From contig RCAB01000050.1 in the NCBI GenBank assembly GCA_003640385.1, positions 1 through 64,000 on the forward strand: a stretch of 64,000 nucleotides of DNA, read 5' to 3'. The notes beneath the pieces are model-generated. The model searched no databases, was not told the DNA's origin, and saw only the letters and a program-made list of their open reading frames with translations. The translations under genes and the position numbers were made by a program. Positions 35,327 through 49,010 of this stretch are shown piece after piece. The number at the start of each line of letters is the position of its first letter. Position 1 is the stretch's first letter. The DNA is from Setaria digitata. Lineage: Eukaryota > Nematoda > Chromadorea > Rhabditida > Setariidae.

Positions 35327-38300
35327 ATGGGGCTAACCAAGCAATATTTACGATATGCACCTGATGGTACCTGTAACGTAGTTGCATCTAGTAGTGGAAC
35401 AGTTGCTGCTATCACTGATAATATTTGCGCTGTATCGGCATGCGAAAATGTCTATTTCTATAATATGAAAATAGCAGAGAAGGTCAGTTCATTTTTTCTT
35501 TTGCTCAAAATTATGAAAATTTAATCAATTTTCACAAAATTTTATTCAGAATTATGACCTGTAATAATTTTACAAAAACTGCGTATTGAATTTACGTATA
35601 TAACACTGCAAGCCTTAAATCCTTTACAATAGCTTCTTTATTAATTGAGGAAGATGCTGTTTCATGGAAGATTGTAGAATATATCATTTTCAGGTTGATG
35701 AGATTAAAGGGTCAGATAAGAGCGTTTCAACCATTAAATTTAGTGGTAATCGACGTTTTCTTGCTGTTGGATATGTGGATGGAACAGTTCGACTGTACGA
35801 TCGGAAAAGCGATGGTTTTTATTTCGTTATTTTTAGCGCAGCTTATCATAAGTAACTTCGTTATCTAATCTGATCTGTTTGTAGCTTTTTTTTTCCGCTA
35901 ATCTGGACTGACAAATTTCCCACCTCATTGTGTGCACCTCTTTCTTATATATTACGCGTCAAATCATATAGCCATTACATGAATTTCTTTTTTTTTTTTT
36001 TATGCTTCATATGAGCTCATTGTTTTGAGATAGTAAGATTCTGAACATTCGACAAAAACACTTAATTTTTTTTTTAAGAAAATTTTTGGTAAATCCAAAG
36101 TTTGACGCAAAATTCCAGATCGGTCGGCGTATGTGACATTTGACGGACACAAAACGGGTGTTAACTGCATTGCATTTAGTAAAGATGGTCTTATTTTAGC
36201 AACCGGTGGAAAGGTAACATTTTTTGGATTTATGTCTTGGAAGTTTCACGTAATTATCATGCTCTTAAGATACCATACTGAGATTTTTCCTAGAAATAAT
36301 AGTAGTTCATAGGTATCTTTATCTATCCCTTATGAATTTGGACTTTTATATAAATTCAAATCTAATCTTTGTGTGACTATTCAGCTTTCATCACCCTTTT
36401 TTGAGTACTTCATGTAAATGCTTGTTTATAGGTGGAATGCTTTCGAAATAATATTTCAGGAAATTTTCAAATGCCTAATATTTACATAGTTCAATGCATA
36501 ATAACTTTCAAACTGCAGGACTCAGCAATAGTACTGTGGGATATCGTTAATGATTCCGGTTTATTCCGTTTAAATGGTCATAAAAATTCTGTGACTCATT
36601 TACAGTTTACATTAAATGGGCGATTTATTATAAGCAGGTTTTTCTTTTTGATTTTTTCCTAATAGATGTTTTTTTTTTTTTAAACCTGTTGTTAATTATT
36701 CGATTTTCCGGAGTCTTTGAACTAAATTCTGGGTGTTTATTTAATCTTCAATAATCTAAAATCTCACTTTAAAATACACGGTTTTTTTTAATCTTCATGC
36801 TTTTTTAGCTCGAAAGATACATATGTAAAATTCTGGTGCTTGGATTCAAAAAGCTGCTTCTTTACTATAACAGATTGCCATTCAGAAGTACTGTTTTTTA
36901 TAATTGGAAATCTCTTCATTAATATTTATTAAGTTGTCCTTACATTATTCTCGTTTCACTTGTGTTTATTTAAAGGTTTACACTTTTTCACTGCTCAAAA
37001 ATGATAGCTTCTTATTGGTTGGATCCGCGGAGCTGGAGCTACGAGTATTTGAACTTTACTGGTTTGAAAAAAAAGGAGAAGGTGAAGAACATGGTAAATC
37101 AGCGAAAAAATTGAGAGCCGATGAAAATACCGTTGAATTAAATGGTGATATGCAAGAAAATGTGAGTTTTGGAAAATATGAAATAAATAAAGATTTTTCG
37201 TGAAAAATCAGTGGAAATTAAAATAATTTTTTAAAAGTTTTTTACTTCATGAAAAGATTTTCATATTTTTTTTTGTTCAGAATATAGTGCGTTGTGAGAA
37301 AAAAGGACAAATTCTGAGACGTTCTAAAGGACGCGCTCTTCAGCTTGCTGTAAGCCGAGATGAAAAACTTGTTGCATGTGTGGTAAGCCTATGGAATTGC
37401 ATTCAGAGCAGTGTTATCTTTTTAGTATATGTTATTTCAAAAAAAACTCTTGCTTGAATAGGGCAAGTTGCATTTTGTCATTCACTATGATTTGCTTCAC
37501 TACGAGCAAAAAATGTATGCTATAAATTCATATCCCCCTTCCCTTTTAGGAGGATTTTTTTTCCTTTTTTTTTCCTTCTTTTTTTTTTTTTTTTGAGGGG
37601 GGGACGGCGTTTTGTTTTTTAATTTCGAATTTCACAGTAATCCTTCGCGAAAATTCAAATAAAGAGGATTTCAGAAAAATTGCTTATGGTTTTTCTTGTA
37701 ATTACTTAATGAAATTCTAATTTTCAGGGTTCATCACACTGCGTCGACATCTTCCGAATTTATGGTGATGATGAATCACAGAGACGCTTAATAAAGAAAC
37801 TTCGAAAAGCTCGAAAGAAGCCATCTGAGAGGTGTTTCTTCTCACTATTTCATGAGGTTTTTCTTGTTAGTGGCTGTGAGTGATAATTGTGTAGTTTTTA
37901 CATCAGTAGAAGTAACAATTTAACATTTACAGTGGTGAACAGGAAGTGATTTCGGAAGCAGATATTGCGAAAGATGTTACTATTTTAATTTCAAGAATAG
38001 GTGAATATAAACCAAGTGGAAAGGTGAAGTGGATTGATTTTAGTTCAGCTGTGAAGCAGCGTGGCAATGAAATTCGCCAGTATCAAGTTTGTTGTATTTT
38101 TTTATTTAGCTGTTTTGGTGAATGTTCGTTCATTTACAGCTACATAAACATAGTAGAAGTTCAAAAGTATTTTTTCTAATTTTTATCCATGTGTTAGCAG
38201 TTTGTTTAGCAGCCACTGTGGGAACCCCTTTTATTAAGGAGATAAAAATGGACAAGTAAAATGGATTAATTAAATTCTTACAAAGACTTACAGACTTTTT

Positions 38301-41300
38301 GGGTGGTGCTGGGAATTTCCTTAGAGCTGGAAGGTGTGTTATTTTCTTTTGCTGTGGTACCTTCCAACATCTGATCGGTTAATTGGTAGTTTTTTACAGA
38401 CTTCGTAGATATTTTATAAATCTGTTAATGTCTTCCAGTTTTACATACTCTACGCAACAAATACAGTGTTTTCGGAAACACTCTTGGTCGATTTCAAATC
38501 AAATGAAGTGCAGTTTGTTGATTCAGCTCATTTGAATCAGGTTAGCAGAATCACTGTCGTTCCATATTCTGGCATTCTTTCTGATTTTTATTTTTTTGGA
38601 TCTCTTATAATTGATTTTAATATTTTAGTTAGGTCATCGCACCGATGTTCGTTGTCTTGCAGTTGCTGGAAATGGATTTGGTTTTGTGTCGGGAAGTGCA
38701 GAATCAGCAATTGTGTGGAATTTGCATAGTCTGAAAGTAAAATTTTTTACTCCTTTTTAGTTTTATGATGTGTTTTTTGGTGTTTTCAATTCTTTCCTAC
38801 AAATCTACAGACCAAATCTTTCCAATAATTTAAATTTTAGTTTTCGAAATAATCGACCAGTTTAACAGGTTCAAGTGCAACTTGATTTTGAATTATTTAC
38901 AGATTTCACATACATTAGAAGATGAAGCAATGACAGATATTACTGCGTCACTGTTTGTTACCGGCGATAAACATATCATTTTAGCTACAAAGGTAAATCT
39001 GTGTGTATAATCGATAGCTTAAAATCATAGGAGTGCTATTATGCGTACTTCATGCTGAAGTTACTATTACAGAGAAGCCATTTTTCAGGATGGAAATCTG
39101 TTCCTCTTTGAATTAGCAACAAACGAAATGCTTGAAGTGGTTAAAAAAGCTCATGATGGTGCTATTTGGCAGCTTATTTCAACACCTGATAAGGTACCAG
39201 CTTTCATTTAAGATTTATGGTTTCGGAGTTCTAAATTTGTTTAAAGAGAAGTGATATTTCAAAACTTGTCACTTTGATAACTTTATTTATAAATTTCGGT
39301 TCTGGTTTTAGAGAGGCTTCATCTCCTGCGGCAATGATAAGAAAGTTCGATATTGGAATTATGAATTAGTGAGCGAGGGGACTAGGTACATGCTTTCTCT
39401 TCATTTCGTCTTTTCATTACTATTATTTCGGATTGTTATTATAATGTTTTCATTATCAAATCTTTACAAAAATATTAAGAGTTGAATTCCTAAAATTAGG
39501 ACATTTATTGTTATGCATTTGCAGCTTTCGTAAAATAATAATTTGACATCATGAAATGTTGTAATTCATATTTTGCCAGCCTTCTGCAGAAAACGATTAT
39601 CTGTGAACCCTTACCGGATACTGGAAGTACCAGATGAAGCATTGTGCGTTGCTGCTAGTAATGATTCACGTTTTCTTGCTGTTGGACTTTTGGACAATAC
39701 TGCACGTGTTCATTTCGTGGATACACTCAAGTTTTTCGTCTCGCTTTATGGACACTCACTTCCCGTCACTGCTATTCATATTTCGCATGTATGCTTCAGT
39801 TGTAACATTTAGCTCTAAATCGCCCTTTTAATTTATAATCCTTAGGTTTTTTACCATACTCTGTCGACCAAAACACTGATACATTGATCTTAGCAGTTTT
39901 GTGAATAGCAAAATGTTATTCATTCCACCCTAGCGGTATTTCAATCATTTTATAGGTGTAGTTTTCTTTCGGGACAAGCGGATTTTTCAAATATTTGCTA
40001 ACTTGGCAGGTCTTTTTTAGGATAGTAAGCTGGTCGCTACTGGATCAGCAGACAAAAGTGTTAAAATTTGGGGGTTGGACTTCGGCGACTGTCATAAATC
40101 TTTTCATGCTCACGATGATATGTAAGTTTGCTTTGTTCTCTTCTTTTTCAACTTTGTTTGAGTTCACTTATCTTCTATATAAGGATTTTTGTAGATTTCA
40201 TTAATTTGGTGTTATCAAAATTATTATTTCAGTGTAACCTGTGTTTTATTTTCGCCTGAAGAACATTTATTATGGTCCGCAGGCAAAGATGGTTTGATTA
40301 AACAGTGGGATGCGGTGAAGTTTGAGAGGATTCAGGTGTTAAATTTACATTCGGCCGAAATCCGAGCCCTCGCACAAACCACTAATGGAAAGTGTCTTGT
40401 AAGTTTTTGCGCATACCTAAGAGGAATTTAAACGTGGAGCTTAAATTTCTGATAGAAGGAATTTTCACTTTTATTTTGTGAGGACCGTAATTCTAAAATT
40501 TATATTTTTGCTTTTCGAATTTTCTACTCAATCGTAGATTTCTGCCTCACATGATAAATCGATCCGATTATGGGAGCTAACTGAAGAAATTATTGTTTTA
40601 CAACAAGAGGAAGCATTAGAGCGGGAGAAGGTTTATGATAAGCGTCTTATCCAAATGAATGATGTTGTTCCGGGAGAAGACAAAATTAATGAAGCTGAAA
40701 TAGCGGTCCAGAAAAGCATCTCCAGCATTAAATCGGTTAGTTTCGTTCATTTATTGTATATTGCCACTGTTCGTATATATTTGCATTCAAATCAGTTTTA
40801 GAAAGGATTTAAATAAGAGTCAGTTAAGGAATTTTTGAAAAGAATTGGTACTGATAAATAAAAGAAGAAAATGATTATTTCATGCAGCACATTTGAGAAT
40901 AGCTATATAAATTTTGTGAAATTTATTTATAAAAATTTTATCTGTGCTCCTTTCACTAAAATTGCTCTCTAATCAGATGATTTCGTATTCTTCTACACAG
41001 TTTCCATAAAATTTTGTTGATTTATTGTCCTGTTTTTGCTGCAAATCCTAATTGTCAGTATCATGTTAATACTTTATATTCCATAACAGCTTTACTCTTC
41101 TTTCAATCATTTTTTGCGAAGTAAAATTTAACTTTTGGTAATTATTTTATTTTAGTCTGAAGATATTATTGAAGCGTTGGAAATCATGCGAAATGAAAAG
41201 ATGGCTATGTTGGATGATCCAAAGGTGATTTTTCAGTTTGCTTCTGCTTTTTCAATTGCATGCAAATAAAGCTGAAAACTATTTAGTTTTTTACAACTCT

Positions 41301-42334
41301 AATACTTTTCCAGCATGAAAAGCACCCACTGTTATTATACTATCAAAGCGCATCGCTTGACCATTTTCTACTTGACGTCATTCAGCGAGTACCGTCAAGG
41401 TTAGTTGCATTTTTCGATTTTCAAGCTGTCGAAAAATGACCGAAAATTTTCATCCTCAGCCACTCGTTCCTGTTTTTTAGTTACATGCAGGACAGGGTTG
41501 AAGACTATTTATTTTCAGTCATTTGGAAAAAAGCTTACTAATGGTGCCATTCGTTTTCGTCCCGGATATTATCAAAGCATTGGGTGTTTGTATAAGAAAG
41601 CATTATAAAGCAGAGCTTGCATCAAGAGTACTACTTTTCATAGTGAAGTAAGTTTTCAATTTCTTCATTTGTTCATTTACTTATGCACTTGCTATCATGC
41701 TTAGTTTGCCGTTAATCTCACGAAAAAGTAAAGACTGTTGCTGTAGATCTTGATGAGTTATATCACAAAATTCTTCATTGCTTTTTAAGGTTTTTTTCAG
41801 TTATTTATGACATGCATCGTTTAACTCCATCCATATATTTGCTTAATAATTTTTTTTTTATTTTCTTTTCTAGAATTCATCACAATTACCTCATTACACA
41901 AGCGGATCTCATATCGCTGTTCGTTGATTTATGTCGGAACGTTCCACGAGGGTTGAATGATCTGCGGGTCTGTTAATTTTCGCTTTTTCCTTGTTTCTAA
42001 AGGCATATAATGGAGTAAATAGATTCATTAAATTGTAAGAAAAAACATGTTTCCGTTAGGTATCTATTCGTCGGTAGAAATAGTGTGATATTGCACCATT
42101 TCCAGGATATTTATTTTCATTTTTTAACAGCTATTTGAAGACAAATGTTGTTTAGTTTCGCTTACCTAATCCGGTGATTTGCAGGACATTTGTGGCTTTA
42201 ATCTGGCAGCTCTGAGACTTTTCCAGAAAGAAATAGAAGAACAGTCAGAAGTGAAACTGTTTGCTGATTATTCAGAATTAGGAAAAAAGACGAAAAAGAA
42301 GACCAGGAAAGCCCTGACGAAAGTTTTTGCTTAA
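35327..42334 (+). CDS. wdr-3: WDR3 / UTP12, WD40 protein of the small-subunit processome (UTP-B)
   Basis: About 23 exons, among them 35327-35482, 35694-35814, 36119-36213, 36520-36637, about 36810-36886, 36976-37162, 37729-37832, 39580-39789, 40015-40120, 40233-40399, 40539-40736, 41516-41647, 41874-41968 and 42185-42334 (TAA). The start [10 protein letters not shown] is identical to human WDR3. WD repeats follow in order: [61 protein letters not shown], the second propeller with [17 protein letters not shown] segments, [37 protein letters not shown] and [14 protein letters not shown]. The C-terminal Utp12 domain ([56 protein letters not shown]) and a Lys-rich tail end the protein. In yeast and human it forms the UTP-B complex on nascent pre-rRNA in the nucleolus and is needed for 18S rRNA maturation. 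No break is seen. Confidence 0.97.
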
Positions 42335-45300
42335 GAATGCCGATATCAGTGACAAAGCAGGAGTTTATATGCCTGCTGTTTTGGTTAGTGTTATGCATCA
42401 CGCTGAGGGATATGATAGTATCATGATATTATATCGCTTTTGTTACCGGTATTGATGTTAAAGGTTGTGGAAAATGAATAATGTTAAAATTTCATTAATA
42501 GAGACAAATAAATATTAATTGTTATTTTGAGGAAAAGTTGTTAACTTTTTAAAAATTTAAATTCTCCGTGATTCCTCGTTATTGATTTGTTTGTTCCTTT
42601 GCTCTTTTCACTTTCATATTGTTAAAATAACTGAATGCTTTTGCTTAATAAAATACATCTCATTAGCAGATTCAAACAACTGTCAGTGGTTGAACAAACC
42701 AATAAGCCAATTAATTTATTGTACAAAAAAAGTCTAGACTCACTTTTTTAGCTGTTATCTATTTATATATGTGTTTGTACGTATTTGCATGTTACTTCAG
42801 AATTACGAAAGAATTAGGAAGAAACATGCTTGCATAACATATGGCAATAATTATTATATAAAGATGAAGCAATGCTTTCGAAGGAAAAAAGATGACAGTT
42901 ATGATTTATGACTGTCAGTTTCATATAAGTAAGGTGTTACAGACATCAATCTTAAGATTAATTTACTATCTTTGGCAACTAAATCATTAAGTTATTCTCC
43001 ACTAATGCTTAATGAAGTAGTGGAATTTATGCAGAAAGAGGTATAAATGAGTGGAAGGGATAGGTAGAATTTGATAACGTAAGGCAAAAGTGGAATTTTA
43101 TATAAGATAGCAAATCATTTATCTTAATTACACTCTAATTTCAGTCTGTATCTTTCTTTTTCTTTTTGTTTATTTGTTTTTTTTTTCTTTTTTTTTTTTT
43201 TTTTTCACATTCTTTTCACGAACTTTTTCTTCTCCCCATCCTCCCCCGTTGTGTAACATTTTGAGTGGACGACATTCTTCTCCGTTCCACATAAAATTTA
43301 TCTCATGTTTTCTTTTTTTTTTAGCTTCTTTCGTATTTCTTTATAGCGTTAAAATTGATGGATCTTAGGATGGGAGGAAGGAGAAAAGAATACTTTTTGT
43401 TACTTATACTAATTAAACTTAGGAATGAATGTATTGTAGAAATAATAGTTATAATAAAAAGGAAATTCATTGTGGATGTTAAATGAATGGATGATTGTAA
43501 CAGTGACAGAATGAAAGTATTATGGAAAACAAGAAAGGAGTATTAGAAAGAGTAATTTTTTTGTTTCTGTTATTATGAAAAAAAAAAAAAAAGAAAGAAT
43601 TAGAATGCTATAAAAAAATTTTTTGATTGATGCAAATTAAAAGTAAATAAATAAGGAATATTAAATTATCAGCGATTGATAATAATTCGTCTGAAATTTT
43701 CCGAATTTTTCACATTAAAATGAAAACCAAAAAAAGGAAATGCTTCCATTTAATTTTGTTATTATAATAATTTTTGATTTTATCAAATTTATATTGGAAT
43801 TATTTTTATTCTAGTGAAGTTCCAATTTTTCGTATTTTTTTTTTTTTTTTTTTTAGTTTTCCAAATGTTTTTTGTTTTCATCTGAAGGGACTTTTTTTTT
43901 TTTTTGCCAATAGATTGCAGCCCTTTTTTTGGCTAGGATAAATATTGATCATTATTTAAGGCTGTTATATTCTACAGCTTTTGCCCATTTCCATTCCTTT
44001 TTCCATCATTCCCTTGCATAGGCATTAAAAAATAGAAGCTAAATTTCGTTTTGGTAGGAATTCATTCATATATATATATGTTCTAAAGGGAATTTTAATT
44101 TTCAAACTTATAATTAATTACCTTGCATTTTCTTTCTCGAGATTAATCAAAGTTTGATGAATATAGTATATTTCTCTCAATTGAAATTTAAAATACCTCA
44201 AGATTTTTATTTTGTTATAAGCTTATTTAGCGAAATACAATAAACTTCTTCTTTTTAATAGAAACTTATTCAATCAAAAAATAATTTTTCCGAAAATATA
44301 ATAAATAATTGTGTAGCATAAAAAAAGAAATGCAAAACATAAAATATATTTATAAAAAATAATTGTGTAATGCATTATACATCGAACATCTTTTTTTTTC
44401 TTTTTTCTAAAATTTCGTTAATTTACGGATCATCTGGCAACTGAATTCCTTTTTTTTTTCCGATTTTCACTGCTTTAAATAGGGTAAAGTTAGATTAGCG
44501 ATTTCGAAAGTGTATGATTTGTTTTTTTCCACTGCTCTTCTTTTTCTTTTTTTATTTAGTAGTATTGATAGCAAATTACTTCTCAGCTTCGCTGTTTTAA
44601 ACTTTCATCATTTGAATTTATTCATGTTGCTACTCAATTTTTCTCCTATCATATTTTAACACTGAACAGTACAGTATTTCGTCAATGATAATTTTTTTTT
44701 TTTTTTAATATTTTTTAAATGAAAGTTTATTCTGATATTTCTTTATGAAAATATTTGTTCAAGCTATAAAATGAATTGAAATTTCAATTGACACAGAAAT
44801 GAAGTGTGCTGAATAATGTGAAAATATTACTGTACTTCTTTTTTTTTTTTTCTTTAATAAATTTGACAATAATTTTTTTTTTATTTAATACTTTTTTTTG
44901 TAATTTTTTTTTTTTTAAATATACAAAACAATTTGTATTGTTAATATTAATGATGCAGAATTGATAGAAAATTGATTTTGAAATAAGAAAAGTTTTGGAG
45001 AACATAGTTGCCATATTTACTTAAGATTAGGTATTGTGCAAAAACACCTCTTTTTTTTATTACAAATAATAATTATATTGCGTAATTATCTATCATAAGA
45101 AAAAAAAAAAAAATTTTTTTGTTTGATTTAAGAAATAGTTTTAGTTGCCGATTGTTTCAAGCTAATTGCACATATTTTAATTTACAATTTTAATCTATCT
45201 AAAATAGCTATTTTAAGAATTGTATTAAATTAAAATGCACGGAAAAAAAAAATGCGCATTCACTTTTTATAAACTCATTTTAATATCACTCAAGTTTTTT

Positions 45301-47547
45301 CAATTTTCTTTTTTTTTTTTTTAAACTTGTTTTCTTCGTCATCCAGGCTTCCTGTTTTTAATTGAGAGACAAGAATGCGTAGTTTTATTTAAACATTTCA
45401 TATATATATATACATATATATTTTAAACATTGTCTATTTCTAATTCTTCGAATTTTTATCATCTGAAAATTTATTTCCATTTCAGATATGATATTTTGTG
45501 ATACTATGGAAAGATAGATGCTCTTTATGATGATTACATATCATTGCTAACGGGAGTGAGCACATGCCAAAAAGTAAGACATTTATTTATTCAGCTAGTC
45601 GGTTTTTTTTTTAATTATTCATTCATGTGTGGGGAAGTTATGTTAATTATTTGCGATGTTGACAATATTAAAAGATATCCTAAGCTATTTGACATTTGAA
45701 TAATAATTTTGCTAAGAATGTACAATATTCATTCATAAATTTAATTAACTGTTATAATTAAATGTGTTTAATAAGTATATAAATTAATGATTATTACTAT
45801 TAAAGAAAATATTGCGTGATTTTATCCCTCATATTTTGCTATATTCTGAGTGAAAAAAGTTGGAATAAATGAAAATATTTCAGAAACTGTACCAAAAATT
45901 GTTATAAGAATGAATAAAGTTTTAAAGGTATGTTTCCATGGAAACACTGAGAAAGTACTCACTTCCAGAACTTGTTTTTTTTTTTTTTTCTTTTGAGCTT
46001 AAATATTTGCAGTAACTTTTAAAAAATGATTTTTTTTTTCTTTCTCGTGTGCAGAAATTAGACTTATCAATTTTAAATTTTTATCTTCTGCTTAATTAGT
46101 TTCTTTTTTTGCTTTATCCTTTTTAAATTCTTGCCTTCTGTTTAGTTAGTTTTGCTTGTTGCTCACTGATAAATACCTGATTAGAGACACTTGAGGATAG
46201 TTCTTTGTCACTTAAGAAGAAACTTTTAACTATCACTATATTTGCTTCGATAAAATTAGTTTAATTACAGTTAGTAGATTAATTTATCTCATAATTTCCA
46301 CAATAATTATTCATAGATTATATTATTTTATTATATTTGCTTAAAATTTTTACCAATATATTTGCAGCATGTCATGCAATCTCGGGATCAAATTTCAGAC
46401 GAATTATTTTAAAATTTATGACATGCTATTGTGATGAATGGAGAATTTTAATTTTCAATAAAAAAAATTTCTAATAAGATGTTGATGTTCATATCAGCAA
46501 CCTTGGTCTTCCGCTAATAATTTCCAATAACAAAATGATAAGAAAATTTTGAGTAAAATAATATCTAATATCATTCAAATAGCTTATAAGAATTTTTCGC
46601 TCATTTTAATAAAATATTTCCTTCCCTTGAATTTTTCCAATTATTTATTTTCATCTAAAATTTATGCAATTAATCGAAGTTCCTTTTCTTTTTTCTTCTC
46701 TCCTATATGAGAAATCCTGATCAATGATTGTAGGAATGTTGTGTGTGATATTGATGTATTGGTTAAATTGGTATAATTCACTTAATTTAATATATTATTA
46801 AATTTTAAGTAAAAAGATGAATAATTATTATAAAATAGTAAAATTATTGTTAAGTTTGCATCTTTTACAATAATTCAAGATTCTACGTTGTTGAAAAATA
46901 TTTTCAGGAATACTGTTTTCAGGATACCGATGATATTTTTTGTATGGTCTCTTGTATTATCTACAGTACAGTTTGCACGACGTCAGCGGCTTGTTTCAGT
47001 ATTATCGGATTATTTCATATGGAGTCTTTCGCATAATTCGATACTTTTATGTCGAAAAATTCCATTTTTTTCGTGCTTTTCAAAGAATGCAAGAAAGTAT
47101 TCTGTTATATTATTCTGCATTTTTTTTTTTTTTTAATTTTAACTTCCGTTTCATTTGAATGTTTATTTTTCTTACTTCTCCTGCTGTTCATTTATTTGCT
47201 TTTTTTTTTATTTCATTATTTACTGACTTATTTGAATATTTGTTTTTATTACTTTCCATTTATTTACATTCCCTTATTTGATTTTTATATGAATTATTTG
47301 AGCATTTATTTTTATTATTTTCTACTTATTTGTATTCACTTATTTTGTGTTGACTACTCGTTTTCTGCTTGTTTATTTGATTTATTGACAAATTTCTTTA
47401 TTTAAATTATTGCTTTTTTTTTTCTTACGATTTTTCAGCTAACTTTTGAATCATGAAAAAAATAAAAAGAAAGAAATATCTTGCTAGGATAAATTGCATA
47501 ACATCGAATGAGAAAAAGGCAAAAATATCTTTGACTATTAATTTAGT
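42335..47547. other. 5.2 kb gene-poor A/T-rich region
   Basis: Many homopolymer T tracts (for example around 43175-43205, 43835-43855 and 44690-44706) and no exon I can support. AATAAA-type sites near 42508 and 42650 could end WDR3. Two small acceptor-to-donor blocks, 45487-45573 and 45884-45927, and an acceptor followed by an ATG at 46922-46931 (MIFFVWSLVLSTVQFARRQR...) could be 5' exons of the HLCS gene, but their phases do not join to its first firm exon. The long Phe/Tyr-rich frame at 47049-47405 is low-complexity and rejected. Confidence 0.45.
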
Positions 47548-48974
47548 ATGTCAAGCACATTTTTGGTTAAATTATCGAAATATTTCAGTTCTGAACAGTT
47601 TTCCGGTACGTTAGATACACTACGAAAGACGAATAGTGAGCCATGCATTCTCGATGCTCTTGTATCAAGACCAATTTATCGCACCGAGGAAGTGGAATTT
47701 GTAATTCAACCAGATGCCGTAAGTTTTTTTCTTTCTTTTTCTTTTTTTTTTAGAGAAAAGGAATTTGTGTTCGATATCAGATTTTTGATGAGAAATAATT
47801 ATGTAGCTTAAATTTTGAAAGTTGAGTTTTAAATGAAACTGAAATTCAGTTAGAGGAGTTTAAAATTCAATGAATGGCTGTCCTTAATTGGCAAGGCTAT
47901 TAAAATTAAATTATTCGATCATTTCGTCTACGATCTTTTAAAGCAATAAAGTGGAAACAATATCTTTGACATTGCTCAGTTGCTGTAGTAATTCAATAAC
48001 TTATAGCATATTCAAACAAATTTCATATGATAAAAATTGATATTAATCCTGCATTACTGTAGAATTTATCGTAATGCAAAATTGTAGTTTTTAAGTTTAA
48101 TCAAAATCCTTAATGATCCTTTGAAATTTGCTTCGAAATTCAAAATTCTCATCTAAATTCTTGAAATTGTGAAACTTTAATTCTTATCATTGGATCATTT
48201 TTGAAATGAATTTTTGTAATTTAATTGGAAGGCATTTTTCATATAACTTTCAAATTTTATAAATTTATATTTCATAAACATCATTGTTACCTTTAGACAG
48301 TGCTGGATATTGTCGACTGGAATATCTTTACACCACCAGTCATCCATGGTACTATTCCTCGTGTTCATTTTATTGCATTTTTGGATAAAAATTCCAATTC
48401 CAATGAACATATTGAAATGATAAATAATTCCACTGATATTGATTTATTCGATAGCACTAATGAACAACCATTAATTACCAATAATACTGTTTGTTCTTCT
48501 ATTCTGGTAAATAATTACTTATCATATCTCCTTTTTTGTTTTTTGTTTTTTTTCCTCCTCTTTCTAACATCATATATTCCTGAATTAGGAGGACTTGAAG
48601 AAGGAAATTTAGTCGGTGAAGAAGTGTACTGAATGTATAATATAAATTTTATTTTCATAAATTTAAAAATTTTTTTCTTTTTTTTTTTTTTTTTTTTTTC
48701 ATATCAGATTGGTAATTTGTGCAATAAAATAGCTCATCGACGAGGACGTCCATGGGAAATCCTGTACGAATGTACACTGTGTGATTTTTATGATATTGCT
48801 TTTGCATGGTCACAGAATATATTATTTGATATTGGTGGTAAAGCACTGGTTAAAATGATGAAAGGTTATTGAAAATTTGTATTTAATAAATTTTTCTTAC
48901 TCTTGATCTATTTAGTGTTGTAAATTTTATTTAAACAAAATGACAAATGTGAGTGATAGAAACTTAGTTTCTTT

Positions 48975-49010
<36 letters not shown>

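Noticed and set aside
41405..41608. Open frame starting [10 protein letters not shown]
   Set aside because: Wrong frame; the WDR3 reading of the same DNA begins after TTTTCAG at 41515 as [16 protein letters not shown].
47049..47405. 118-codon Phe/Leu/Tyr-rich frame
   Set aside because: It runs through long poly-T and TTATTT-type sequence with no splice signals or homology; low-complexity artefact.
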